Source: Dongia deserti (GTDB lineage Bacteria > Pseudomonadota > Alphaproteobacteria > Dongiales > Dongiaceae). Taken from it: a stretch of 64,000 nucleotides of DNA. The notes under the pieces are model-generated. The model saw only the letters and a program-made list of their open reading frames with translations, ran no database searches and had not been told where the DNA came from. The position numbers and the translations under genes were made by a program. The stretch spans positions 1 through 64,000 of the forward strand of contig NZ_QORW01000014.1 in the NCBI RefSeq assembly GCF_003574735.1. The letters run 5' to 3'. This document shows positions 26,407-37,237 of this stretch, one piece after another; positions within the stretch are counted from its first letter, which is position 1, and each line of letters starts with the position of its first letter.

Positions 26407-27356
26407 CTGGCGTCGCGCTCCGCCGTGCGCGCCGGATCGCCGGAGGCGGCCACCGCCTCGCGTGCGGCGCGCTGATTCAGCATCGCCTCGCGCCGCGCGA
26501 TATAGATGCCGGCCAGCACGATGATGGCGGAGCCGAGTAGAGTGTAGGCGTCCGGCCGCTCGGCGAAGACCAAGATCCCGATCACGATGGTGAAGATTAG
26601 CCGCACATAATCGAACGGTACCACCACCGAAGCATCGGCCATCGAGATGGCGCGGGTCCAGCACACGTGGCCGACCGTCCCGGCGAGGCCCATGCCGATC
26701 ACGAACACCCAATCCTCCATGGCCGGCCAGCTCCAGAACGGCAGTGCTGTCACCAGCGACATGGGCGTCAGCAGTAGCACCATATAGGCGACGATGGCGT
26801 TGCTGGGCTCGGTGCGCGACATCTGCTTGACCACGATGATGACGAGCGCGGTCAGGAACGCACCGGCCAGGGCCAGGATCTCGCCGATGCCGAGGCCGCT
26901 GACGCCCGGCCGGAGCACGATGAGCACGCCGACGAAGCCGACGAGGGTGGCAGACCAGCGCCGCTGCCGCACCGTCTCCCCCAGCACGAGGGCCGCCATG
27001 ATGGTCGCGAACAGGGGCGCGGTGAAGCTGAGCGCCGTGGCGTTGGCGAGGGTGAGATAGCTGAGCGAGGTGAAACCGCACAGCATGGAGGCGAGGCTCA
27101 AGGCCGAGCGCAGGGTGAACATGCGGATGCGCGGCCAGCTGAGCTCGCCCAGGCCCTGGCTGATGAGCCAGGGCAGCATGAAGAACAGGCCCCAGAAATT
27201 GCGCCAGAAGGTGATGACGAAGCCGTGCAGATCGCTTGACAGGAATTTGACCTGGGCGCTGAGCCCCGCGAAGCACAGAGCGGCGAGAACGGTCAACCCC
27301 GCGGCGATCAACACATGATTGGGCTGTCCCCGCTCTTTAATCTTGTCAAAGAACAT
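26403..27356 (-). CDS. EamA-family (DMT) transporter B
   Basis: 317 residues from the ATG at 27354-27356 (MFFDKIKERGQ). Ten transmembrane segments in two EamA repeats; AALCFAGLSAQVKFLSSDLH and GFVITFWRNFWGLFFMLPWL open the first, WTRAISMADASVVVPFDYVR lies in the second. It is clearly paralogous to its downstream partner (both have VVPFDYVRL or VAPFDYSRL before the ninth helix), so the pair probably arose by tandem duplication and may act as a heterodimer or have related substrates. The upstream ATG at 27444-27446 lacks family similarity. Confidence 0.87.
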   Translation of the reverse strand: MFFDKIKERGQPNHVLIAAGLTVLAALCFAGLSAQVKFLSSDLHGFVITFWRNFWGLFFMLPWLISQGLGELSWPRIRMFTLRSALSLASMLCGFTSLSYLTLANATALSFTAPLFATIMAALVLGETVRQRRWSATLVGFVGVLIVLRPGVSGLGIGEILALAGAFLTALVIIVVKQMSRTEPSNAIVAYMVLLLTPMSLVTALPFWSWPAMEDWVFVIGMGLAGTVGHVCWTRAISMADASVVVPFDYVRLIFTIVIGILVFAERPDAYTLLGSAIIVLAGIYIARREAMLNQRAAREAVAASGDPARTAERDAR

Positions 27357-27466
27357 GATGGGTCGGCACATTAGAGAGAAAGGTGTGCCGCCGCCATTGC
27401 CGAGCCGGAATTGGCCCCATGCGGCAGGCGCAATGGGTCGGCGCAAAGGGAGGTTAAGTCACGTTC

Positions 27467-29425
<1,959 letters not shown>

Positions 29426-29473
29426 GTTTGTCGCTCTCGCCGGCGAGTCACCACGCTTGCCACCGACTCTTAT

Positions 29474-29555
29474 GTCATCCCGGCCTTGAGCCGGGATCCA
29501 TTCATCCGCCGTACGTGCGACTGCGGAATGGACCCCGGCTCAGGGCCGGGATGAC
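29474..29555. repeat. Composite intergenic palindromic repeat, copy 3
   Basis: The clearest copy: GTCATCCCGGCCTTGAGCCG at the left faces CGGCTCAGGGCCGGGATGAC at the right. In between, GATCCATTC/GAATGGA pair around a central CCGCCGTACGTGCGACTGCGG. The whole 82 bases can fold into one long hairpin. It lies between acetoacetyl-CoA synthetase and the aminotransferase gene. Confidence 0.75.
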
Positions 29556-29586
29556 TGTCTGAGAAGACGGCGAGGACAAAACATTC

Positions 29587-30786
29587 ATGACCGCTACTCC
29601 AAGCTACCGCGTCAACGCGCTCCTCGCCGGTGTCGCCGAGCCCGCCATCGCCGAAGCGCAGGCCTGGATCGCCGGGCGCACCTTTCCAAAGGACAAGCCG
29701 CTAATCGATGTATGCCAGGCGGTCCCGGGCTATCCGCCGCCGGCGGCGCTCACGGAGCATCTGGCGCGCATCGTCTCGGAGCCGGCGACCTCGCGCTACA
29801 CCGACATCTGCGGCTTGCCGAAGCTGCGCGCGGCGCTCACCGAAGACATGACGCGCTTCTACGGCAGCCGTATTGAGCCGAACCAGGTGATGATCACCGC
29901 CGGCTGCAACCAGGCCTTCTGCCTCGCGATGATGAGCCTTGCCCAGGCGGGCGAGGAGATCATCATGCCGGCGCCCTTCTACTTCAATTACGAGATGTGG
30001 CTGCAGATGCTAGGCATCCGTCTGGTGCCGCTCTCGTTCCGGCCGCAGGCCGGTGGCGAGCCGGATCTCGACGAAGCCGCGCGCGCCATCGGACCCAAGA
30101 CCAAGGCCATTGTTCTGGTCTCGCCTAACAATCCGACCGGCGCGGTCTACAAGCCCGCGACCATCCGCGCATTCCAGGACCTGGCGCGCGAGCGCGGAAT
30201 CGCGCTGGTGCTTGATGAGACCTATCGCGATTTCCTGCCGGCTGATGGCGCGCCGCACGATCTCTTCGGCGATGCGGACTGGCCTCGTACGCTGATCCAC
30301 CTCTACAGCTTCTCCAAAGTGTTTGCGCTGACCGGCTATCGCGTCGGTGCGATCGTGGCGGGCAGCGCCTTCATCGATCACGCCGCCAAGGCGATGGATT
30401 GCGTTTCGATCTGCGCCCCCCGCATCGGCCAGGAGGCGGCGCATTTCGGTCTGGGTCATTTGGCGGACTGGCGCCAATCCAACACCCGCATGATGCGCGA
30501 CCGCCGCGCGGCGCTCCTGAACGCGTTCGCGCGCAATGATCTCGGCTACGAGCTCATCTCCGCCGGCGCCTATTTCGCGTATCTGAAGCACCCGCACCGC
30601 GGCCGCAAGGCGACGGACGTCGCGCGCCGCCTGGTCGATCGGCAGAACCTGCTGGCGCTGCCCGGCAGCGTGTTCGGCCCCAACCAGGACGACTATCTGC
30701 GCGTTGCGTTCGCCAACGTCGATGCGGCGCTGATGCCGGAGATCGCGGCACGCCTGGCTGCCGACGCGGTGGACAAAGGATTGTAG
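29587..30786 (+). CDS. Class I/II PLP-dependent aminotransferase
   Basis: 399 residues of fold type I. VSPNNPTGAVYKP near residue 178-190 is the substrate/cofactor loop, LVLDETYRDFL holds the Asp and Tyr that hold pyridine and phenol of PLP, and YSFSKVFALTGYRVG carries the PLP-binding Lys (near 243). The N-terminal DVCQAVPGYPPP and TSRYTDICGLPKLRAAL are typical of the aspartate-aminotransferase-like group. The substrate is not fixed by the sequence. It starts 32 bases after the repeat and is followed by an exporter and a second aminotransferase. Confidence 0.9.
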   Translation: MTATPSYRVNALLAGVAEPAIAEAQAWIAGRTFPKDKPLIDVCQAVPGYPPPAALTEHLARIVSEPATSRYTDICGLPKLRAALTEDMTRFYGSRIEPNQVMITAGCNQAFCLAMMSLAQAGEEIIMPAPFYFNYEMWLQMLGIRLVPLSFRPQAGGEPDLDEAARAIGPKTKAIVLVSPNNPTGAVYKPATIRAFQDLARERGIALVLDETYRDFLPADGAPHDLFGDADWPRTLIHLYSFSKVFALTGYRVGAIVAGSAFIDHAAKAMDCVSICAPRIGQEAAHFGLGHLADWRQSNTRMMRDRRAALLNAFARNDLGYELISAGAYFAYLKHPHRGRKATDVARRLVDRQNLLALPGSVFGPNQDDYLRVAFANVDAALMPEIAARLAADAVDKGL

Positions 30787-30915
30787 CGAGACATTCTCCC
30801 CGCAAACCACCAAAGCACGACCGTGACGAAAGGGGGGTGCATCGGAGCCCATGCATGCCCGCCATGCGCTTGATTCGGATTGTGCAGCCGCCATCCGCCC
30901 GATAGCTTCGCGCGC

Positions 30916-31809
30916 ATGCCGACCTGGTCGCTTTACACCACCACCGTGATCGTCTGGGGCCTGTCCTGGCACGCGCTGATCTATCAAGTCGGCGTGGCGC
31001 CGGCGCTGTCGATCGCCTATCGCTTCATGCTTGCGGCGGCGATCATGATCGTGTTCTGCCTCGTCACCCGCCGGCGCCTGGCGTTCCAGGCGCGCGACTA
31101 TGGCCTGATGACGGTGCTCGGCCTCTTCCTGTTCTGCACCAACTACATCCTGTTCTATTACGCGACCGCCTACCTCGCCACCGGGCTGCTCGCCGTCGTG
31201 TTCTCGATGATCACGGTCATGAACATGGCGAATGCCGCGATCTTCTTCGGCCAGAAGATCGAAGGCAGGGTCGCGATCGCCGCCGCCTTCGGTCTCGTCG
31301 GCCTGGCACTGACCTTCTGGTCGGATATCGCCGGACATGAACTCAATCGCGAGGTCGTCCTCGGCCTGCTCCTTTCGCTGCTCGGCACGCTCTGCGCTTC
31401 GCTCGGCAACATGGCGTCGATCGGTCTGGGCAAGCGCGGCGTGGGCGTGGTCGAATCAAACACCATCGGCATGAGCATCGGCGCGGTGGCGTCCTTCGCG
31501 TTCGCGATGCTGCACGGCGCACCACTCGTCTACAACATGGCGCCCAGCTACACCATCTCGCTCCTGTTCCTCTCCCTGTTCGCAACGGTCATCGGCTTCG
31601 GCTCGTTCCTGACCTTGGCACGCCGCATCGGCGCGGCGCGGGCCGCCTATGCCTCCGTCCTGTTCCCGATCCTGGCGCTGGCCTTGAGCGCCTGGTTCGA
31701 GGATTATCGGCCACAACCCGAGGCGATTCTCGGCGTCGGCCTGATCCTGATCGGCAATGTATTCGCGCTGCGTCGCGCGCCACGGTCCGCGCCGGTGACG
31801 GCAGAATGA
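30916..31809 (+). CDS. EamA-family (DMT) transporter C
   Basis: 297 residues, ten hydrophobic segments. Start chosen at the ATG at 30916 (MPTWSLYTTTVIVWGLSWHA); the open frame extends 36 bases further without a ribosome-binding site. Characteristic segments are SIAYRFMLAAAIMIVFCLVT, FLFCTNYILFYYATAYLATG and, in the second repeat, GFGSFLTLARRIGAARAAYA. It sits between two aminotransferase genes and 7 bases before the second, so export of an amino acid or keto acid is a reasonable guess. Confidence 0.87.
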   Translation: MPTWSLYTTTVIVWGLSWHALIYQVGVAPALSIAYRFMLAAAIMIVFCLVTRRRLAFQARDYGLMTVLGLFLFCTNYILFYYATAYLATGLLAVVFSMITVMNMANAAIFFGQKIEGRVAIAAAFGLVGLALTFWSDIAGHELNREVVLGLLLSLLGTLCASLGNMASIGLGKRGVGVVESNTIGMSIGAVASFAFAMLHGAPLVYNMAPSYTISLLFLSLFATVIGFGSFLTLARRIGAARAAYASVLFPILALALSAWFEDYRPQPEAILGVGLILIGNVFALRRAPRSAPVTAE

Positions 31810-31816
31810 GGTGAGA

Positions 31817-32977
31817 ATGAACCTGAACATCAGGCCCGATATCGCGAGCCTGGAGGAATCGCAGATCGTCGAAGTCTGGCGCATGGGTTTCGACATTCCG
31901 GACGTCATCGGCATGTGGGTGGGGCAGGGCGACCTGCCGACCCCGCGCTTCATCTGCGATGCCGCATCCCGCGCGCTCGCGGCCGGCGACACCTTCTATA
32001 CCCACAAGCGCGGCATCCCGGCGCTCCGCCAGGCCCTCATCGACTATCACCGCGACCTCTATGGCGTGGAGATCGCCGATTCGCGCATCGCGATCACCAG
32101 CAGCGGCATGAACGCGATGGTGCTGATCGTGCAGACGCTGGTCTCTGCGGGCGACAATGTCGTGTGCGTGACGCCGGTCTGGCCGAACATCTTCGCCGCG
32201 ATTCAGATCCAAGGCGGCATCGCGCGTCACGTGCCGATGGCCGGCACCGACCACGGCTGGGAGCTGGACCTCGATCGCGTGTTCGCGGCCTGCGACGACC
32301 GCACGCGCGCGATCTATCTCGCTTCGCCCGGCAACCCGACGGGCTGGGTGATGCCGGAAGAGCAGCGCCGCGCCGTGCTCGATTTTGCGCGCCAGCGCGG
32401 CATCGCCCTCATTGCCGACGAAGTCTACAACCGCCTGATCTATGACCGCCGCGTGGCACCCTCGTTCCTGGAGATCGCGCAGCCGGACGATCCTCTCTTC
32501 GTCGTCAACAGCTTCTCCAAGACCTGGGCGATGACGGGCTGGAGAATCGGCTGGATGATCATGCCACAAGGCCTGACCGATCAGGTGGACCGCCTCATCG
32601 AGTTCAATACCTCCGGTGGGCAAAGCTTCCTGCAGGCGGGCTGTATCGCCGCCATTCGCGAGGGCGAGCCCTGGGTCGAATGGATGGTGGAACGCTGCAA
32701 GCGGGGCCGCGATCTGGTGGTGGCGCGCCTCAACGCCATGAACCGGGTGTCGGTCATTCCTGCCAACGCGTCCTACTACCTGATGCTGCGGGTCGAGGAG
32801 ATGGGCGACCCCGTGGCGTTCTGCAAACGCCTGGTGCGCGAAGCGCGAATCGGCCTGGCGCCCGGGACGGCGTTCGGCGCCGGCGGCGAGCACTATCTCA
32901 GGCTGTGCTACGCGCAAGGCGAAGAGCGCCTGGGCGAGGCGATGGACCGGCTGCAGGCATTCCTGGGCAAGGCCTGA
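31817..32977 (+). CDS. Class I/II PLP-dependent aminotransferase, second copy
   Basis: 386 residues from the ATG at 31817 (a GTG two codons earlier is also open; GAGGTGAG lies just upstream). YLASPGNPTGWVMPEEQ and LIADEVYNRLIYD bind the cofactor, and VNSFSKTWAMTGWRIG carries the PLP Lys (near 236). RLCYAQGEERLGEAMDRL near the C-terminus includes the conserved substrate carboxylate Arg. It is of the AspC/PatA-like group and only moderately like the other copy, so not a recent duplicate. Confidence 0.9.
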   Translation: MNLNIRPDIASLEESQIVEVWRMGFDIPDVIGMWVGQGDLPTPRFICDAASRALAAGDTFYTHKRGIPALRQALIDYHRDLYGVEIADSRIAITSSGMNAMVLIVQTLVSAGDNVVCVTPVWPNIFAAIQIQGGIARHVPMAGTDHGWELDLDRVFAACDDRTRAIYLASPGNPTGWVMPEEQRRAVLDFARQRGIALIADEVYNRLIYDRRVAPSFLEIAQPDDPLFVVNSFSKTWAMTGWRIGWMIMPQGLTDQVDRLIEFNTSGGQSFLQAGCIAAIREGEPWVEWMVERCKRGRDLVVARLNAMNRVSVIPANASYYLMLRVEEMGDPVAFCKRLVREARIGLAPGTAFGAGGEHYLRLCYAQGEERLGEAMDRLQAFLGKA

Positions 32978-33082
32978 TCGGTGACCGGCCGGACAATTGG
33001 GGAACATCACAGGAATTTGCGGCGCACAGGTCGTGAATCCCGCTACCCAGCGTCATTTTTCTTATGCTAGGGTTTCGGCCGA

Positions 33083-33111
33083 GCCGATCGGGCCGGGCCT
33101 TTCCGATCGGC
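33083..33111. promoter_or_regulatory. Inverted repeat upstream of the ABC binding-protein gene
   Basis: GCCGATCGG at 33083-33091 and CCGATCGGC at 33103-33111 are perfect inverted copies separated by 11 bases; the shared core CCGATCGG is itself palindromic. The element lies 66 bases before the ATG of the binding-protein gene, where an operator or a leader hairpin would be expected. A third related string, CAGATCGGCC, follows at about 33145-33154. Confidence 0.4.
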
Positions 33112-33176
33112 CAACTAAGAACAGCGGCCCGGGAGGCAGCGGCCAGATCGGCCATTCACATCAAGGGACTTAGGAC

Positions 33177-33962
33177 ATGAAGAAGCTCATCGGTGGTCTC
33201 GTCGCCGGCGCGGTGCTCGCGTTCTCGGCGGTGACGGCCCAGGCGGAGACGGTGAAGGTCGGCGTCGCGGCGGAGCCTTATCCGCCGTACTCGTCCAAGG
33301 ACGCGAGCGGCACATGGGTCGGTTGGGAGATCGACCTCTACCAGGCAGTCTGCAAGGTTGAGGGGCTGGACTGCAAGCTGGTCGAAGTGGCCTGGGACGG
33401 CATCATTCCCGCTCTGCAGGAAAAGAAGATCGACGTGATCTGGTCCTCGATGACCATCACCGACAAGCGCAAGGAAGTCATCGACTTCACGCAATTCTAC
33501 TATGACTCGCCGACCATCATCATCGGCGCCAAGTCGGATGATGCCAACATCGACTTCAATAATGCCGACAGCGTGAAGGGCAAGATCTTCGGCGTGCAGA
33601 CGGCGACCATCCATGCCGATTATGTGCAGAAGTATTTCGGCAACGCGGCCGAAGTGAAGCTCTATGACACGCTCGACAATGCACTGGCCGATCTGAAGGC
33701 CGGCCGTATCGATTACGTGCAGGAGGGCCGCACCTCGCTCACGCCGTTCCTGCAGGCCAATGCGGACTTCGCGGAAAAGGCTCTCTGCCCGCAGGATCCG
33801 CTGCTCGGCTATGGCGTCGGCGGCGGCGTGCGCCAGGGAGACACGGCCCTGCGCGACAAGCTGAGCGCCGGCATCAAGAAGGTCGTCGAGAGCGGTGAGT
33901 ATGACAAGATCACCGCCAAGTACTCGGAGCTGGAAGGCCAGCTGGTGAAGCCCAGCTTCTAA
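33177..33962 (+). CDS. Polar amino-acid ABC transporter substrate-binding protein
   Basis: 261 residues. The signal peptide KLIGGLVAGAVLAFSAVTAQ is cut after AQA near residue 22. The mature protein is a family-3 solute-binding protein: VKVGVAAEPYPPYSSKD, then GTWVGWEIDLYQAVCKVEGL with the ligand-binding loop, SSMTITDKRKEVIDFTQFYY with the conserved Arg/Thr of the amino-acid site, and ADLKAGRIDYV. A strong hairpin follows the stop, then two permease genes. The ligand is probably a polar or basic amino acid or an opine, by family only. Confidence 0.92.
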   Translation: MKKLIGGLVAGAVLAFSAVTAQAETVKVGVAAEPYPPYSSKDASGTWVGWEIDLYQAVCKVEGLDCKLVEVAWDGIIPALQEKKIDVIWSSMTITDKRKEVIDFTQFYYDSPTIIIGAKSDDANIDFNNADSVKGKIFGVQTATIHADYVQKYFGNAAEVKLYDTLDNALADLKAGRIDYVQEGRTSLTPFLQANADFAEKALCPQDPLLGYGVGGGVRQGDTALRDKLSAGIKKVVESGEYDKITAKYSELEGQLVKPSF

Positions 33963-33986
33963 GCCGGAACTCCGAACGACAAGACA

Positions 33987-34016
33987 GCGCCGCCCGGGTG
34001 AAAATCCGGGCGGCGC
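33987..34016 (+). terminator. GC-rich hairpin between binding-protein and permease genes
   Basis: GCGCCGCCCGG at 33987-33997 pairs perfectly with CCGGGCGGCGC at 34006-34016 around an 8-base loop (GTGAAAAT). It is followed by CTTGCGTTTGG, only moderately T-rich, so it is more likely a partial terminator or mRNA 3' stabiliser than a full stop. Such an element would yield more binding protein than permease from one promoter, the usual ratio for these importers. Confidence 0.7.
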
Positions 34017-34108
34017 CTTGCGTTTGGTATGCTAGTGTTGACGAAAGCAAAAGGGCGGCAGGAGACTAAGGACCGCCCGGCTCGAGAACAGGGTAGCGTG
34101 GGGAAAGC

Positions 34109-34834
34109 ATGAATCCGCAGCCATCTCTCTGGTCGCTGATGGCCTATGGCGCCGAGGGTTTCGGCGATGAGTTCCTGACGGGTTTGCTCTTCACGCTCCA
34201 GATCTCGGTCTGCGGTTATATCCTGGCCTTCGTGCTCGGCTTGCTGGGGGCCGGCGCCAAGTTGCATGGCAACAAGGCGCTGTACCGCGTTGGCGATCTC
34301 TACACTACGTTCATCCGCGCCATCCCCGAATTGCTGCTGATCCTCATGGTCTTTTACATGGGCGGCCGGGCGTTGACCCAGCTGTTCGTCGGCATCGGAC
34401 TGGCCGATCGGGACTTTCAGGTGACTCCATTCGCGGCGGCGGTGGCCGCGCTCGGATTGATCTATGGGGCGTATCTGACGGATATTTTTCGCGGTGCGAT
34501 CCAGGCAATTCCCAAAGGGCAGATCGAAGCGGCTCGTGCATATGGGATGCATGCCCCCATGCGGTTCCGCAGAATCATCTTTCCGCAGATGATACGCTAC
34601 GCAGTGCCTGGCATGGGCAATCAGTGGCTGAACATCACGAAGGATAGCGCGCTGGTGAGCGTGATTGGCGCGTTCGAACTCCTGTTCGCCGCCAAGAGCG
34701 CGGCCTCGCAGACGAAGCATTACGTATTCTTCTATTCGGTCGGCGGCCTCTGCTTCCTTGGCATCACCATCGTGTCGATGATCGCGCTCCAGCATATCGA
34801 GCGACGCACCAGCCGCGGCGTGCGGCGGGCTTGA
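34109..34834 (+). CDS. Amino-acid ABC transporter permease 1
   Basis: 241 residues with about five transmembrane helices. The His/Glu/Gln/Arg/opine-type permease signature is seen at TTFIRAIPELLLILMVFYMG, and the ATPase-docking EAA loop at IPKGQIEAARAYGMHAPMRF followed by RRIIFPQMIRYAVPG. It follows the binding protein by 146 bases containing a hairpin and precedes the second permease by 12 bases. No ATP-binding subunit gene is adjacent, so the ATPase must be encoded elsewhere or shared. Confidence 0.9.
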   Translation: MNPQPSLWSLMAYGAEGFGDEFLTGLLFTLQISVCGYILAFVLGLLGAGAKLHGNKALYRVGDLYTTFIRAIPELLLILMVFYMGGRALTQLFVGIGLADRDFQVTPFAAAVAALGLIYGAYLTDIFRGAIQAIPKGQIEAARAYGMHAPMRFRRIIFPQMIRYAVPGMGNQWLNITKDSALVSVIGAFELLFAAKSAASQTKHYVFFYSVGGLCFLGITIVSMIALQHIERRTSRGVRRA

Positions 34835-34846
34835 GGTAGGGCGGCA

Positions 34847-35638
34847 ATGACCATCGAGCAATGCTACGCCTTCCTGAACACCGAGCCCGGCCCCGGCTTC
34901 AACCTGTGCTACACGCTGGTGACGGTGTTTCCCGCGCTGATCAAAGCGATTCCGATCTCGCTTCTGCTGCTGGTCACCTCGGGCATCATCGGCAACCTGC
35001 TCGCCGTCCCCGTGGCCCTGGCGCGGGTCTCCCGCAACCCACTGCTTTGGATGCCGTCCTACAGCTTCATCCTGCTGATGCGCGGGACGCCGCTGCTGGT
35101 CCAGATCTATCTGATCTATTATGGCCTGGGCGAGGTGTTCGGCCAGATGACCCTGTTCGGCCAGCCCCTTATGAAGGCTCTGCCGTTCCTGCGCGATGGC
35201 ATCTACTACGCTATCTTCGCGCTCAGTCTGAACACGGCGGGCTACACCGGAGAGATCCTGCGCGGCGCCATCCTGGCCGTCCCGCACGGCGAGATCGAGG
35301 CCGGCCGCGCCTTCGGCATGTCGCGCTGGATGATCTTCCGCCGCATCACGCTGCCGCGCGCGATCCGGATCTGCCTGCCCGCCATGAGCACGGAAACCAT
35401 CCTGCTGCTCAAGGCGACGGCGCTCGCCTCCACCATCACGGTCTACGAGGTGCTGGGCACGGCCCAGTTCCTGCGCTCCCAGAGCTATCGAATCTATGAG
35501 ACGCTGCTCAGCGCTGGCATCGTCTACATCGTGCTTGTGTTCATCCTGACGCGCATCCTCAACTGGCTGGAGCGCTATCTCAACAAGGACCGCGAGCGGC
35601 CGCTGGCCATTCCGATGGCACAGACGGTGAAGCCGTAG
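34847..35638 (+). CDS. Amino-acid ABC transporter permease 2
   Basis: 263 residues. Five helices are predicted. The signature is LLMRGTPLLVQIYLIYYGLG, and the EAA loop is VPHGEIEAGRAFGMSRWMIF followed by RRITLPRAIRICLPAMS. It is the HisM-like partner of the preceding permease; the two should form the heterodimeric pore. The C-terminal LERYLNKDRERPLAIP is cytoplasmic. The stop is followed by the convergent SDR gene after six bases. Confidence 0.9.
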   Translation: MTIEQCYAFLNTEPGPGFNLCYTLVTVFPALIKAIPISLLLLVTSGIIGNLLAVPVALARVSRNPLLWMPSYSFILLMRGTPLLVQIYLIYYGLGEVFGQMTLFGQPLMKALPFLRDGIYYAIFALSLNTAGYTGEILRGAILAVPHGEIEAGRAFGMSRWMIFRRITLPRAIRICLPAMSTETILLLKATALASTITVYEVLGTAQFLRSQSYRIYETLLSAGIVYIVLVFILTRILNWLERYLNKDRERPLAIPMAQTVKP

Positions 35639-35644
35639 CGGCGC

Positions 35645-36403
35645 CTAACGGACGTAACTTGCGCCGTTGATATCGAAGGTGGCGCCGGTCAGATGCCGGA
35701 CTTGGTCCGAGCACAAGAACGCTGCCAGCGCTCCACATTCCTCGGCGCTGACCATGCTTCCGAGGGGAATTTCCGCAAGAATGCGCTCGATCCCTGCATC
35801 GTCAAGGCTGGTATATGCCATGTCCGTGTCGGTAAAACCCGGCGCGATGGTAAATGCCAAGATATTATCCTTCGCATAGCCGCGCGCGATCGTCTTGGTC
35901 ATGGCCACGAGCGCGCCTTTCGAGGCCGCATAGGGCCACTGATCGGATGCGTCGCCGCGATGCGCGGCACGACTCGCGAGATTGATGATCTTCCCGCCGC
36001 CATGGGCGCGGAAGTGAGCGATGGCCAGCTTGCAGAGGTCCGCAGGCGCATGGAGGTTCACTTGCAGCACGCGTCCCCAGGTCCGATGCCATTCGTCCAG
36101 CGGCGCATCGACTGAGATCGGCTCGAATATGCCGGCGTTGTTGACGACCACATCGATCCGTGGCGCCGCAGCGGTCGCTGCGCGCCACAGCTCGCCAGCC
36201 GCCGCGGCCTCGGCGAGATCCGCCTCAATGAGGTGGCAGACTTCGGAGCCGAGTGATTTCTGGATCGCCTCGGCGGCGCCGCGGCTCTTGCCGAAATGCA
36301 GCAGAACCTGGGCGCCGGCCCCAGCCACGGCTCGGACGATCGCCTCGCCGATACCGCGCGAACCACCTGTCACAAGGATCGTCTTGCCCGTGAGATCGAT
36401 CAT
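35645..36403 (-). CDS. Short-chain dehydrogenase/reductase
   Basis: 252 residues of the classical SDR type. The cofactor motif is LVTGGSRGIGEAIV (TGxxxGxG, near residue 10-23), the structural NNAG motif is VVNNAGIFEP, and the active site has Ser in NLASRAAHRG and the YAASKGALVAM pair Tyr-Lys near 156-160. The end ATFDINGASYVR is usual. The Arg in GGSRG suggests NADP preference. The substrate is unknown. It is isolated between the convergent permease gene and phaR. Confidence 0.9.
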   Translation of the reverse strand: MIDLTGKTILVTGGSRGIGEAIVRAVAGAGAQVLLHFGKSRGAAEAIQKSLGSEVCHLIEADLAEAAAAGELWRAATAAAPRIDVVVNNAGIFEPISVDAPLDEWHRTWGRVLQVNLHAPADLCKLAIAHFRAHGGGKIINLASRAAHRGDASDQWPYAASKGALVAMTKTIARGYAKDNILAFTIAPGFTDTDMAYTSLDDAGIERILAEIPLGSMVSAEECGALAAFLCSDQVRHLTGATFDINGASYVR

Positions 36404-36466
36404 GGTGAGGGTCCTCCCGTTAGGGGCGGCATGCCTGCCATGCTCACAACAAGCCGCGCGGGCGAT

Positions 36467-37099
36467 CTATTCCGGCTTCTCGTCCTTGGAGCGGTTGGGC
36501 GCGGCCTGGTTTGCCTGGGCGAGGGTTTCGAGCTGCTTCTGAAGCGCCTGCATCTGCGCCTTCAGGTCGTCGAGATCGGCGGGCTTGGCCTCCGGCTTCG
36601 GCGTCGGGGCTGCCGTCTCGCTCTGCTGGTTGCCGCGGAACGGCGACCACATGCGCATGGCCTGTTCGAAGAATGCGATGTTCTGCTTCGACATCTCCTG
36701 GAAGCGGTCGAACGGGAAGATGCCGCCGAAGCTCTCGCGCATATATTGGCGCATCTGCTCCTGGTTCTTGGTGAAGGCTTCCATGCTCTGTTCCAGGTAG
36801 CGCGGGACCAGGAACTGCAGATTGTCGCCATAGAGGCTGATGAGCTGGCGCAGGAAGTTGATGGGCAGCATGTTCTGCCCCTTGGCTTCCTCTTCGACGA
36901 TGATCTGGGTCAGGACCGATCGGGTGATGTCTTCGCCGGTCTTGGCGTCCTCGACGGTGAAATCCTGCCCTTCGCGGACCATCTGAGCGAGGTAGTCGAG
37001 GGTCACGTAGGAAGAGGTGGCGGTGTTGTAGAGCCGCCGGTTGGCGTATTTCTTAATACGCACCGTCGGCTTGCCATCCTTATCCTGCCCGTTGGTCAT
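36467..37099 (-). CDS. phaR: Polyhydroxyalkanoate synthesis repressor PhaR
   Basis: 210 residues from the ATG at 37097-37099; the longer frame upstream lacks similarity. The PHB_acc_N domain is at the start: VRIKKYANRRLYNTATSSYV followed by TLDYLAQMVREGQDFTVEDA. It is followed by the accessory region with PINFLRQLISLYGDNLQFLV and SMEAFTKNQEQMRQYMRE, and a Pro/Glu-rich tail with a coiled coil. PhaR binds PHA granules and represses phasin and pha genes when free. It is divergent from the coiled-coil/phaC genes, and the shared gap holds two perfect dyads. Confidence 0.95.
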   Translation of the reverse strand: MTNGQDKDGKPTVRIKKYANRRLYNTATSSYVTLDYLAQMVREGQDFTVEDAKTGEDITRSVLTQIIVEEEAKGQNMLPINFLRQLISLYGDNLQFLVPRYLEQSMEAFTKNQEQMRQYMRESFGGIFPFDRFQEMSKQNIAFFEQAMRMWSPFRGNQQSETAAPTPKPEAKPADLDDLKAQMQALQKQLETLAQANQAAPNRSKDEKPE

Positions 37100-37138
37100 G
37101 CGTGGGTGCCTCTTAACACTGGATGCGTTGCAGCATAG

Positions 37139-37179
37139 CAGGGGTGACCCCCTGTTTGGCAATGCAATAGCTGCATTGC
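37139..37179. promoter_or_regulatory. Two perfect dyads in the phaR/phaC divergent region
   Basis: CAGGGG-TGAC-CCCCTG at 37139-37154 and GCAATGCA-ATAGC-TGCATTGC at 37159-37179 are perfect inverted repeats (6-base and 8-base arms). PhaR proteins bind TGCA/CTGC-rich symmetric sites and repress their own and neighbouring genes, so the second dyad, built of TGCA steps, is a good candidate PhaR operator. The assignment is by symmetry and position, not by alignment to a proven site. Confidence 0.5.
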
Positions 37180-37237
37180 GAAAGGCCGGATCGGCCCTCT
37201 AATATCTGCGCAAAAGCCGAGGGAACAGGCCGGAGTC

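Noticed and set aside
25498..27276. A single 592-residue minus-strand protein
   Set aside because: The frame belongs to exporter A only from 26406; upstream it is the out-of-frame shadow of exporter B.
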